This document shows positions 7,649 to 14,932 of a DNA stretch of 14,966 bases, in pieces. Both the position numbers and the translations under genes were made by a program. The DNA lies in assembly GCA_902767285.1 (NCBI GenBank), contig CACXHC010000242.1:1-14966 (forward strand), in the 5' to 3' direction. Within the stretch, counting starts at the first letter, position 1. Each line of letters opens with the position of its first letter. Under the pieces are notes generated by a model. It was not told the DNA's origin, ran no database searches, and saw only the letters and a list, made by a program, of their open reading frames with translations. The DNA comes from an uncultured Ruminococcus sp. GTDB taxonomy: Bacteria > Bacillota > Clostridia > Oscillospirales > Acutalibacteraceae.

Positions 7649-8518
7649 ATGTCATTACTTGAATTAAAAAATCTCTCATTTACATACGGAGTCGGAACGG
7701 CTTTTGAAAAAAAAGCGGTGAACGATGTTTCTTTGACAATCGAAAAAGGCGAGTTTATAGGAATAATCGGGCATACGGGTTCGGGAAAATCAACGCTTGT
7801 GCAGATGCTCAACGGACTTATTCAGCCAACAAGCGGAGAAATTCTTTTGGACGGTGAAAATATCTGGAAAAATCCAAAAAAAATCCGAAATGTCAGATTT
7901 AGAGTGGGAATGGTGTTTCAGTATCCGGAATATCAGCTTTTTGAAGAAACAGTCGAAAAAGATATTGCCTTCGGCCCCAAAAATATGGGACTCAGCCAAG
8001 ACGAAATTTCGAAAAGAGTTGCGGATTCGGCTCAGTTTGTCGGACTGAAACCCGAGCTTTTGAAAAAATCTCCGTTTGAGCTTTCGGGCGGAGAAAAACG
8101 CCGTGCGGCTATTGCCGGAGTGATCGCTATGGATCCCGAAATTCTGATTTTGGACGAACCTACGGCAGGTCTTGATCCCAAGGGCAGAGATGTTCTTTTA
8201 ACGCAAATAGCGACGTATCATAAAATCAAAAAAAATACGGTTTTGCTTGTTTCGCACAGTATGGAAGATATTTCGAAAATATCCGATAGAATACTTGTTA
8301 TGAATAAGGGAAATATGTATGCTTTTGATACAGTTAAAAATATTTTTTCAAAGGGCGAGGATTTAGAAAGAATCGGACTTCAAATCCCTCAAATAACAAA
8401 AATTATGATTGGTCTTGCCAAAAACGGATATGACGTTTCGACCGATGTTTATACAGTGGAACAAGCACTTTTGGAGATATTCAAACTCCGCAAAGGCTCT
8501 GTTTATAAGGAGAAATAA
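7649..8518 (+). CDS. ecfA2: Energy-coupling factor transporter ATPase EcfA2
   Basis: Second ATPase of the ECF module; it forms a heterodimer with EcfA1 and docks on EcfT at the inner face of the membrane. From ATG 7649 (289 aa): FTYGVGTAFEKKA near 11-23 is the long beta-strand loop typical of EcfA2; Walker A GHTGSGKST 41-49, Q-loop Gln91, signature LSGGE 145-149, Walker B ILILDEP 165-171 and switch His203. GGAGG at 7636-7640 stands eight bases upstream and decides the start; the reading frame is open 126 bases further up but that part is repeat-derived. It is two bases from ecfT, whose ribosome-binding site AAGGAGA overlaps its last codons. Confidence 0.95.
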   Translation: MSLLELKNLSFTYGVGTAFEKKAVNDVSLTIEKGEFIGIIGHTGSGKSTLVQMLNGLIQPTSGEILLDGENIWKNPKKIRNVRFRVGMVFQYPEYQLFEETVEKDIAFGPKNMGLSQDEISKRVADSAQFVGLKPELLKKSPFELSGGEKRRAAIAGVIAMDPEILILDEPTAGLDPKGRDVLLTQIATYHKIKKNTVLLVSHSMEDISKISDRILVMNKGNMYAFDTVKNIFSKGEDLERIGLQIPQITKIMIGLAKNGYDVSTDVYTVEQALLEIFKLRKGSVYKEK

Positions 8519-8520
8519 TC

Positions 8521-9345
8521 ATGATGAAAGATATTACCCTCGGGCAGTATTTTCCCGGAAAATCGTTTCTTCACAAAATGGATCCGAGAATGAAAATAAT
8601 TCTGCTTACTTGCTTTATAGTTTTTATATTTGTGGCAAAAAATTTTTATGGGTTAGCGGTAATATCATCGGCAATATTTTTTGTGTTGTGCGTGTCGGGC
8701 ATATCGCCCAAAATGTATTTTAAGAGTCTAAAAGCGATAATTTTCATATTGCTTGTAACGGCGGGGCTGAATCTTTTTTACGGAACAGGCGAACCGCTTT
8801 GGCAGTGGAAATTTCTTGCAATAACGCAGTCGGGAATAAATACGGCGGTGTTTATTGCGGTCAGAATAATCGCACTTGTGTTGATAAGTGCGTCATTAAC
8901 GTACACAACCTCGCCAACAGATTTGACGGACGCTTTAGAGAAACTTCTGAAACCGCTTTCGATATTTCATGTTCAGGTGCATGAAATCGCCATGATGATG
9001 ACGATTGCCCTGCGGTTTATCCCGACTTTGCTTGAGGAAACCGACAAAATTATGAATGCTCAAAAGGCGAGAGGGGCAGATTTCGAGAGCGGAAATTTTA
9101 TGGCAAGACTCAAAGCTCTTATTCCGATACTCATACCGCTGTTTGTGTCGGCATTCAGAAGGGCGTTTGATTTGGCTGTCGCTATGGAGAGCAGATGTTA
9201 TCACGGCGGTGACGGCAGAACCCGTATGCGTGTACTCAAATATACAAAATATGATTTTACGGCACTGGGCATATCGTGTCTTGTGTTTGCAGGAGTGATT
9301 TTATGCAGTATATATCTTCCGCCGACTCTGCGAACAGGAATGTAA
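8521..9345 (+). CDS. ecfT: Energy-coupling factor transporter transmembrane protein EcfT
   Basis: Membrane scaffold that couples ATP hydrolysis by EcfA1/A2 to S-components binding vitamins or metals. The 274 aa begin MMKDITLGQYFPGKSFLHKMDPR, a standard EcfT N-terminus. Hydrophobic segments lie at about 26-40, 44-60, 70-88, 105-128 and 248-267. The two coupling-helix motifs are AQKARGADF (Ala-Arg-Gly at 183-185) and AMESRCYHGG (Glu-Ser-Arg at 223-225). AAGGAGA at 8507-8513 is seven bases before ATG 8521; ATG 8524 would also fit. No S-component gene is adjacent, which suits a shared (group II) module serving substrate binders encoded elsewhere. Its 3' end overlaps truA. Confidence 0.95.
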   Translation: MMKDITLGQYFPGKSFLHKMDPRMKIILLTCFIVFIFVAKNFYGLAVISSAIFFVLCVSGISPKMYFKSLKAIIFILLVTAGLNLFYGTGEPLWQWKFLAITQSGINTAVFIAVRIIALVLISASLTYTTSPTDLTDALEKLLKPLSIFHVQVHEIAMMMTIALRFIPTLLEETDKIMNAQKARGADFESGNFMARLKALIPILIPLFVSAFRRAFDLAVAMESRCYHGGDGRTRMRVLKYTKYDFTALGISCLVFAGVILCSIYLPPTLRTGM

Positions 9346-10073
9346 AAATAACTATAATGTATGATGGAAGTGCCTATCACGGTTGGCAAATCCAAAAAAA
9401 TGCGATGAGCGTTCAGGAAACTTTTCAGACAGCACTTCAAAAGATAATCGGTGATGATATAGACGTTAAGGGGTGCAGTAGAACAGATACGGGAGTTCAT
9501 GCAAATATGTATTGTATCGGACTCAAGACGAGCCACCCTATACCGCCTCACCGTCTGAAATCGGCATTGAATAATTATTTGCCTGAAACTATCGCTGTTC
9601 TTGATTGTGAGGAAATGCCGATTGATTTTCACCCTCGTTACGACTGCAAGCGAAAGCAGTATATTTATAAAATTTGGAATAATGAGGTTAGAAATCCGTT
9701 TTTGAATAAGTACGCACTTCATTATAGGTACAGAAATTTTGATGAAAATGTTCTCAATCAGGCGGTTCAATATTATTTGGGGGAGCATGATTTCACATCA
9801 TTTTGTACGCTTGACAACAGACGCTGTGAAAACATGACTCGAACAGTAAATTTTGCTCAAGTGGAGCGTTCGGGAGATATGGTGACGTTCACGGTTGAGG
9901 CAGACGGATTTTTATATAATATGGTTCGCATAATGACGGGAACTCTTATAAGGGTAGCTCAAGGCAAAATCGCCCCTGATGATATTCCCGATATTATAAT
10001 GAAAAAAAACCGCAAATTTGCAGGGCCAACGGCACCGGCTTGCGGGCTTTATCTTAACAAGGTTATTTATTGA
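9303..10073 (+). CDS. truA: tRNA pseudouridine(38-40) synthase TruA
   Basis: Isomerises uridines at positions 38-40 of the tRNA anticodon arm. From ATG 9303 the protein is 256 aa, within the family range. The catalytic Asp62 lies in GCSRTDTGVHA, YDGSAYHGWQ is at 20-29, and VEADGFLYNMVRIM lies in the C-terminal half. The start is chosen because AGGAG at 9291-9295 lies seven bases upstream; it makes a 43-base overlap with ecfT and leaves about ten extra residues before the conserved NVKITIMYDG. ecfA1-ecfA2-ecfT-truA is a common Firmicute order, but the ribosomal protein genes that often flank it are missing here. Confidence 0.96.
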   Translation: MQYISSADSANRNVKITIMYDGSAYHGWQIQKNAMSVQETFQTALQKIIGDDIDVKGCSRTDTGVHANMYCIGLKTSHPIPPHRLKSALNNYLPETIAVLDCEEMPIDFHPRYDCKRKQYIYKIWNNEVRNPFLNKYALHYRYRNFDENVLNQAVQYYLGEHDFTSFCTLDNRRCENMTRTVNFAQVERSGDMVTFTVEADGFLYNMVRIMTGTLIRVAQGKIAPDDIPDIIMKKNRKFAGPTAPACGLYLNKVIY

Positions 10074-10088
10074 TGGGATTGAGCAGTT

Positions 10089-11237
10089 ATGGCAGATGAC
10101 AAATCTAAAAATGAGAATAAACCCTTGCCGATAGCGAAAATCTGCGTTTTTGCTCTTATGCTTATAGGAATAACGCTGATTTTCGTATTTGGAAAAGAGT
10201 TATCGCCCGATAATGTTGCAGACAAGGCAAATTACTCGGATTCTAAAAAGGACGAGGCAAAGACAGATATTTCGGGTTCGATAGTTCACGAAAAAAATTT
10301 TTGCTCAACAAAATCGGGTCTGATGTTTATAAGTGATACAACCATAGTTGGATTAAATCACGACTGTGAGAAAACGTTTTCAGAGAAGCACAGTTACACA
10401 TCACCGATGATAAAATCTTCTGAAATGTACTCGATAACGTTTGGAGAAGGCAGCAGCGGATTCAAGATAATCAAGGACGGTCATAAAATCTACGAGGGCG
10501 TTCAGGGCAAATCAATAGTTGACTGTGATATAAATGATTTGGGCAGTTACGGGATTTTGTCAGACCAAACGGGATATTTGTCATGTTTGACCGTTTATGA
10601 TAAGGATAATCAGTTTGTTTACTCGTACTCGTTCAGTGATTATTATGCGGTAGCGTTGTCGATTAGCGATGACGGAAAGCGGGTTGCGGTCGGTGCGATA
10701 AATTCGTTAAATGGGCGGTTGGTGTCGGTGGTATATCTTTTGGATTTGACCAAAAAAGAACCGCTGAACAAATTCACATACGAAAATCAGATCATTTATG
10801 ATGTCGAGTTTATATCTCAAGACAATTTTGTTGTTATAACGGACGGGCTGACAACAGTAATCAGCGGTAACGGCTCGAAAGAAACTCCGTACAGCTACTC
10901 GTCACAAATTCTCACAGCGTATGATATTTGTTATGATTCCGGAGTAGTGCTTTCGCTCTCGAAGTCCGATGACGGCAGAAATTGCAATATTGTTTCGCTC
11001 AATAAAGACGGCAACGAAATCGGCAGTTTTGCAACAAATCTAAAAGTCATGTCGCTGGACACTCTCAGCGACCGAATGGCGATTCTCTCATACGGTAAAC
11101 TCGAAATCTTTAATTCTTACGGAGATATGCTCAACAGTTTCGATGTCGGCACCGACACCAAAGCGGTCGTTATGCCCTATAAAAAAATGGCATACGTCCT
11201 CGGTGTTTCCGATATTAAAAAGGTTAGCATTAAATAG
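10089..11237 (+). CDS. Single-pass membrane protein with predicted beta-propeller-like exterior (possibly DUF5711 family)
   Basis: I do not recognise a function. The 382 aa have a short charged N-terminus, one membrane helix at about 15-35 (IAKICVFALMLIGITLIFVF), and a long extracytoplasmic part of repeated short beta-strand blocks with DG, DD and SDDGK turns, as in WD40/YVTN-like propellers (for example YAVALSISDDGKRVAVGAI near 190-208). No catalytic motif is visible. I associate this layout and its place before a CvpA gene with the uncharacterised DUF5711 family, from memory only. It starts 15 bases after truA with only a poor ribosome-binding site (GGGATTGAG), so translation may depend on truA. 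The region after its stop is a repeat array. Confidence 0.7.
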   Translation: MADDKSKNENKPLPIAKICVFALMLIGITLIFVFGKELSPDNVADKANYSDSKKDEAKTDISGSIVHEKNFCSTKSGLMFISDTTIVGLNHDCEKTFSEKHSYTSPMIKSSEMYSITFGEGSSGFKIIKDGHKIYEGVQGKSIVDCDINDLGSYGILSDQTGYLSCLTVYDKDNQFVYSYSFSDYYAVALSISDDGKRVAVGAINSLNGRLVSVVYLLDLTKKEPLNKFTYENQIIYDVEFISQDNFVVITDGLTTVISGNGSKETPYSYSSQILTAYDICYDSGVVLSLSKSDDGRNCNIVSLNKDGNEIGSFATNLKVMSLDTLSDRMAILSYGKLEIFNSYGDMLNSFDVGTDTKAVVMPYKKMAYVLGVSDIKKVSIK

Positions 11238-11239
11238 CT

Positions 11240-11467
11240 TGCTTCTTTTTTTTCTCTTCTTTTTTTTGAAAAAAAAAGAAGCAAAAAAAACTTTAATTCG
11301 TGTGTGGTAGTTAATCGTGTTGCAATCGGTTTTATTTTCTTCTTCTTTTTTTGAAAAAAAAGAAGCAAAAAAACTTTAATTTGTGTGCGGTAGTTAATCG
11401 TGTTGCAATCGGTTTTATTTTCTTCTTCTTTTTTTGAAAAAAAAGAAGCAAAAAAACTTTAGTTTGT
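11240..11467 (+). repeat. AT-rich palindromic repeat array, three units, forward orientation
   Basis: Cores of the form CTTC-T(7-8)-G-A(8-9)-GAAG start at 11256, 11342 and 11425 (periods 86 and 83 bp). Each is followed by CAAAAAAACTTTAATT or a close variant. The two complete spacers share GTAGTTAATCGTGTTGCAAT and GGTTTTATTTTCTTC and differ at only a few positions. A partial T-rich copy precedes the first core at 11241. After the third core the flank runs straight into the cvpA ribosome-binding site. Together with 11468-11483 this fills the whole gap between the two genes. Confidence 0.92.
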
Positions 11468-11483
11468 GGGAGGTAATTGTTTT
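11461..11483 (+). promoter_or_regulatory. cvpA leader and ribosome-binding site derived from a repeat unit
   Basis: GGGAGGT at 11468-11474 is nine bases before ATG 11484 and is the obvious Shine-Dalgarno site. The segment from ACTTTAG to GGTAATT aligns at 21 of 26 positions with the spacer at 14764-14789 (ACTTTAATTCG, then GCGGTAATTATT). The repeat version has GCGG where this leader has GAGG. Confidence 0.7.
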
Positions 11484-12203
11484 ATGAATAGTATTCTTGA
11501 TATTGCAGTAGTAATCATAATTCTGATATTTGCGGTTATGGGTTATAAAAAAGGACTCATAAAATCGTTAATATCGTTTATAGGATCAATAGTTGCATCG
11601 CTTATGTCGATGGTGCTTGCAAAGCCAATCGCCGAGGCGATATATAATGGCTCGGTGAAGAATGCGGTTATATCGAAAATCGAGTCAGCATTCAAACTTG
11701 TTCAACAAGAGGGCGGAAATTTTTTGGATAATTTAATGGATACTATGCCCGATTTTGTTCAAAATTCCGTGGGGAATTTCGGTATAACTTCGGTTGATTT
11801 GGCATCAGCGGCAAATCACGGCTCGGCACAAATCGAAACCACGCTTGCTCCTGTGTTTATATCGTTCATAACGCTCATAACGGCGATAATTTTGTTTGTG
11901 GTATTGTCTATAATCGCAAAAATCGTGTGTACGGTTGTTGGTCAGGCTATGGAGTTGTTCTCGCTTAGTTTTATAGACAGCGTTATCGGGGCAGGAATCG
12001 GCATAGTGAAGGGGTTTATTTTAGTTCTGTTTTTGGCATTTGTGTTGAGAATATCTATACCGCATATGCAAAATCCGCCCGAATTTTTGTCGGAGCAGGC
12101 AATATCTCAAAACGTTGTTTTTAAGGAAATATATAATAGCTCGGTAGTAACAACGCTTGTTTCGGCGGTTACAGACTCGCCTAATACAGGTGTTGTGGAA
12201 TAA
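11484..12203 (+). CDS. CvpA-family integral membrane protein
   Basis: CvpA-like proteins are polytopic membrane proteins linked to colicin V production in E. coli and to envelope homeostasis elsewhere; the molecular role is unknown. The 239 aa contain about four membrane segments (5-22, 28-48, 122-145, 164-190), the N-terminal GYKKGLIKSL signature after the first helix, and a second typical patch LSFIDSVIGAGIGIVKGF at 161-178. The middle part (about 50-120) is polar and probably extracytoplasmic. ATG 11484 is favoured by GGGAGGT nine bases upstream; a GTG at 11466 in frame would overlap that site. An own promoter is not evident, and the clp gene downstream has one, so this gene probably relies on read-through from truA. 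Confidence 0.88.
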   Translation: MNSILDIAVVIIILIFAVMGYKKGLIKSLISFIGSIVASLMSMVLAKPIAEAIYNGSVKNAVISKIESAFKLVQQEGGNFLDNLMDTMPDFVQNSVGNFGITSVDLASAANHGSAQIETTLAPVFISFITLITAIILFVVLSIIAKIVCTVVGQAMELFSLSFIDSVIGAGIGIVKGFILVLFLAFVLRISIPHMQNPPEFLSEQAISQNVVFKEIYNSSVVTTLVSAVTDSPNTGVVE

Positions 12204-12211
12204 TATCGATT

Positions 12212-12265
12212 TTGTTTAATTGTTAACAGTTTGTTAATAAATTACTCTCGAAAATGTGGTATAAT
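12212..12265 (+). promoter_or_regulatory. Promoter of the ClpE-like gene, with TTGTTAA direct repeats
   Basis: TATAAT at 12260-12265 is preceded by TGG at 12257-12259, an extended -10. No good -35 hexamer lies 16-18 bases further up. Upstream are TTGTTTAA (12212-12219), TTGTTAA (12220-12226) and TTGTTAA (12231-12237); the last two are 11 bp apart, about one helix turn, a spacing that suits a dimeric regulator. They do not match the CtsR heptad repeat or the CIRCE inverted repeat known to control clp and chaperone genes in Firmicutes. Confidence 0.55.
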
Positions 12266-12299
12266 ATATTACTATCATTTATGTGGAAGGAGAAATTTT

Positions 12300-14669
12300 A
12301 TGAAAGGTCTTATGATGTGTGAAAGATGTCATAAACACAGAGCAGTTGTATTTGTATCAACTAATGATAGCGAGTCTGAACCCCGTGGATATTGCTTATC
12401 ATGTGCAAAAGAGCTGGGATTGGGTTCTATAAATGGTATTCTTGATAAAATGGGCATAACCGATGATCAAATTGATTCTATGATGGAGGAAATAACCTCT
12501 GATGAAAATTCGGATATTTTGAAAAGACTTTTTGAATCAAGAAACCCGTCAGACGATGAAGATGACGAAGATGATGATGAAATCGATTTTGAATTAGTTG
12601 AAGATGATGACGATGAAAAAAGCGATTTTATTCATGGTGCCCCAACATTTCCGGGATTTCCGTTTGGAAGAAGCAAAGCAAGTTCATCTCAGAGCGGCTC
12701 AAAAAGAGGTGATTCGAAATTGGATAGCAGTGGCGACAAGCCGAAAGCTCCCAAAAAGAAATACAAATATCTTGATGTATACTGCGAAAATATAACGTAT
12801 AAGGCGAAAAAAGGAGAAATCGACCGAATTATCGGAAGAGATAACGAAACCGCCAGAGTTATACAAATTCTTTCTCGCAGAACGAAGAACAACCCTTGTC
12901 TTATAGGTGAACCCGGTGTAGGTAAAACGGCGATTGTTGAAGGATTAGCTCTCAGAATAGCAGCAGGAAAAGTTCCGTACAAGCTGAAGAAAAAACAGCT
13001 GTACCGTTTGGATATCACATCACTTGTAGCAGGAACGCAGTTCAGAGGTCAATTCGAGATGAGAATAAAAGGTCTTATTGAGGATATACGAGATCACGGC
13101 AACGTTATTTTGTTTATAGACGAGATACATAATATCGTTGGAGCAGGTGACTCGTCCGATGGTACTATGAACGCCGCAAATATGATAAAACCGGCTCTTT
13201 CAAGAGGCGAAATTCAGGTAGTAGGAGCAACAACTTTCAGAGAGTACAGAAAGTACATAGAGAAAGATGCCGCTCTTGAAAGACGTTTTCAGCCTGTAAC
13301 GGTTGCCGAGCCTTCCATCAACGACACAACAGAGATGCTGTGTGGAATAAAATCTTATTATGAAGAGTTCCACAATGTTAAGATCGATGATGCTATTGTA
13401 AGACGCACGGTTGTTCTTGCCGAAAGATATATAACAGACAGATTTCTTCCTGATAAGGCTATTGATTTGCTTGATGAATCCTGCGTAAATGCGTCATTGA
13501 GAAACAAGAAGCTGAGTCAGTATATGAAGCTCAAGGACAAATTGGCAGTTCTCACAAAAGAAGAGGACAAGCTCATTTCGGAAGATGATATTGATTATGC
13601 GAAGGTATCGGAAGTAAGAACAGAGATAGCTCGCATAAACAAAGAAATCGACGATTTTACTGAAGAAGATAGGATAACAACCGTAGGTGTTGACGATATA
13701 GCGAAAGCGGTTGAAGTTTGGACAGGTATTCCGGCATCGAAAGTCCAGCAAAACGAGCTTAAAACGCTTGCCGACCTTGACAAAAAACTCAAACAAAAGG
13801 TAATCGGACAAGACGAGGCAATAGACGCATTATCAGCGGCAATCAAGCGAAGCAGAGTGCAGATAAGCCCCCGCAGACATCCGGCATCTTTTATATTTGT
13901 AGGCCCGACAGGTGTAGGAAAAACCGAACTTGTTAAGGTTATGGCAGCGGAGTTGTTCGACTCTCCCGAAACGCTCATAAGACTTGACATGTCCGAGTTT
14001 ATGGAAAAACATTCGGTATCGAAGATAATCGGCTCACCTCCGGGATATGTTGGATATGACGAAGCAGGTCAAGTAACAGAGAAAGTCCGCCGCCGTCCGT
14101 ATTCGGTACTTCTTTTTGACGAAATCGAGAAAGCACATCCCGATGTTCTCAACATACTTCTCCAGATTCTTGACGAAGGCAGACTCACAGACGCTCACGG
14201 CAGAGTAGTAAACTTCGAAAATACCGTAATTGTCATGACGAGCAACGCCGGCAGTGAAATTCGTGGCGGGATAGTCGGATTCAACAAGTCCGAGAACGAG
14301 CTTTCAAAGGAAAAAACATCGAAAGCACTTTCAGATTTCCTCAGACCCGAATTTATCGCCCGTGTTGATGAAATCATCAACTTCAACAAGCTCACAAAAG
14401 ACAATTATGTCGATATAGCAAAACTCCTCATGAGCGAGTATGTAGATTCACTCAAGGAGAAAGGCATCACATTCACGTTTGATGACGCTTCTGCACAGTG
14501 CCTCGCCGACAAAGCTTACGGCAAAAAGAACGGTGCCAGAGATTTGCGTAACCTCATCAGAAAAGAGATCGAGGACGCTATCACAGACCTTATGGTCAAA
14601 AATGACGGCGACCCCTTCTCTCAAATCTCCGTTACCGAAAAAGACGGCAAAATTTTGCTTTCCACCTGA
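12300..14669 (+). CDS. ClpE-like Hsp100 AAA+ unfoldase with N-terminal zinc finger
   Basis: Two-ring ATP-driven protein unfoldase that feeds substrates to ClpP. From ATG 12300 (789 aa; AAGGAGA six bases upstream): Cys7, Cys10, Cys32 and Cys35 form a CxxC pair as in ClpE and McsA, replacing the Clp_N repeat domain of ClpC. An acidic run at 85-109 (19 of 25 Asp/Glu) and a Ser/Lys linker follow. AAA-1 has Walker A GEPGVGKT 203-210 and Walker B LFIDEIH 271-277. A UVR-like coiled middle domain spans about 401-458. AAA-2 has GPTGVGKT 535-542, LLFDEIE 604-610 and sensor 2 GARDLR 745-750. VGF at 659-661 is the expected ClpP-docking tripeptide. ClpC is the alternative name, but the N-terminus argues for ClpE type. 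No mcsA, mcsB or ctsR is adjacent. Confidence 0.93.
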   Translation: MKGLMMCERCHKHRAVVFVSTNDSESEPRGYCLSCAKELGLGSINGILDKMGITDDQIDSMMEEITSDENSDILKRLFESRNPSDDEDDEDDDEIDFELVEDDDDEKSDFIHGAPTFPGFPFGRSKASSSQSGSKRGDSKLDSSGDKPKAPKKKYKYLDVYCENITYKAKKGEIDRIIGRDNETARVIQILSRRTKNNPCLIGEPGVGKTAIVEGLALRIAAGKVPYKLKKKQLYRLDITSLVAGTQFRGQFEMRIKGLIEDIRDHGNVILFIDEIHNIVGAGDSSDGTMNAANMIKPALSRGEIQVVGATTFREYRKYIEKDAALERRFQPVTVAEPSINDTTEMLCGIKSYYEEFHNVKIDDAIVRRTVVLAERYITDRFLPDKAIDLLDESCVNASLRNKKLSQYMKLKDKLAVLTKEEDKLISEDDIDYAKVSEVRTEIARINKEIDDFTEEDRITTVGVDDIAKAVEVWTGIPASKVQQNELKTLADLDKKLKQKVIGQDEAIDALSAAIKRSRVQISPRRHPASFIFVGPTGVGKTELVKVMAAELFDSPETLIRLDMSEFMEKHSVSKIIGSPPGYVGYDEAGQVTEKVRRRPYSVLLFDEIEKAHPDVLNILLQILDEGRLTDAHGRVVNFENTVIVMTSNAGSEIRGGIVGFNKSENELSKEKTSKALSDFLRPEFIARVDEIINFNKLTKDNYVDIAKLLMSEYVDSLKEKGITFTFDDASAQCLADKAYGKKNGARDLRNLIRKEIEDAITDLMVKNDGDPFSQISVTEKDGKILLST

Positions 14670-14672
14670 ATG

Positions 14673-14723
14673 TAAGGGGACTCCGTCCCCTTAAACCCCT
14701 GCTCAGGGGCTGCCGCCCCTGAG
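14673..14723 (+). terminator. Tandem GC-rich hairpins after the ClpE-like gene
   Basis: TAAGGGGAC/GTCCCCTTA (14673-14681 with 14685-14693) and CTCAGGGGC/GCCCCTGAG (14702-14710 with 14715-14723) are two perfect 9-bp stems with 3- and 4-base loops, starting four bases after the stop codon. CCCCTG between them can compete for pairing with the second stem. A T8 run follows only 12 bases after the second stem and belongs to the next repeat, so termination here is plausible but not canonical. The GC content stands out sharply from the surroundings. Confidence 0.4.
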
Positions 14724-14731
14724 AACCCTGC

Positions 14732-14932
14732 CTTCTTTTTTTTGAAAAAAAAGAAGCAAAAAAACTTTAATTCGTGTGCGGTAATTATTGCGTTGCAGTT
14801 GGTTTTATTTTTTCTCTTCTTTTTTTGAAAAAAAGAAGCAAAAAAACTTTAATTCGTGTGCGGTAATTATTGCGTTGCAGTTGGTTTTATTTTTTTCTCT
14901 TCTTTTTTTGAAAAAAAAGAAGCAAAAAAACT
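14732..14932 (+). repeat. AT-rich palindromic repeat array, three units, forward orientation
   Basis: Cores CTTC-T(7-8)-G-A(7-8)-GAAG begin at 14732, 14816 and 14899 (periods 84 and 83 bp). The two complete spacers are nearly identical: CAAAAAAACTTTAATTCG, then GTGTGCGGTAATTATTGCG and TTGCAGTTGGTTTTATTTTT. They match the array at 11240-11467 in order and orientation, but with AATTATTG where that array has GTTAATCG. After the third core the sequence changes to TATATAATTTTTATAAATGG up to the window end. No reading frame is seen in 14724-14966. Confidence 0.92.

Noticed and set aside
9201..9788. 195-aa minus-strand open frame across the ecfT-truA junction
   Set aside because: It is antisense to two well-supported genes and shows no recognisable domain.
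11240..11467. CRISPR array
   Set aside because: The repeats are about 84 bp with conserved rather than unique spacers, so this is a tandem repeat, and no cas gene is present.
12231..12299. N-terminal extension of the ClpE-like protein back to a TTG at 12231
   Set aside because: It would run through the extended -10 promoter; AAGGAGA directly before ATG 12300 and the zinc-finger start settle it.
12204..12299. CtsR or CIRCE heat-shock operator upstream of the Clp gene
   Set aside because: Neither the GGTCAAA-type heptad repeat nor the TTAGCACTC inverted repeat is present.
14732..14932. Intrinsic terminators at each palindromic core
   Set aside because: The stems are almost entirely A-T and are followed by CAAAAAAAC in the gene direction, so they lack both the GC stem and the U run of a terminator.
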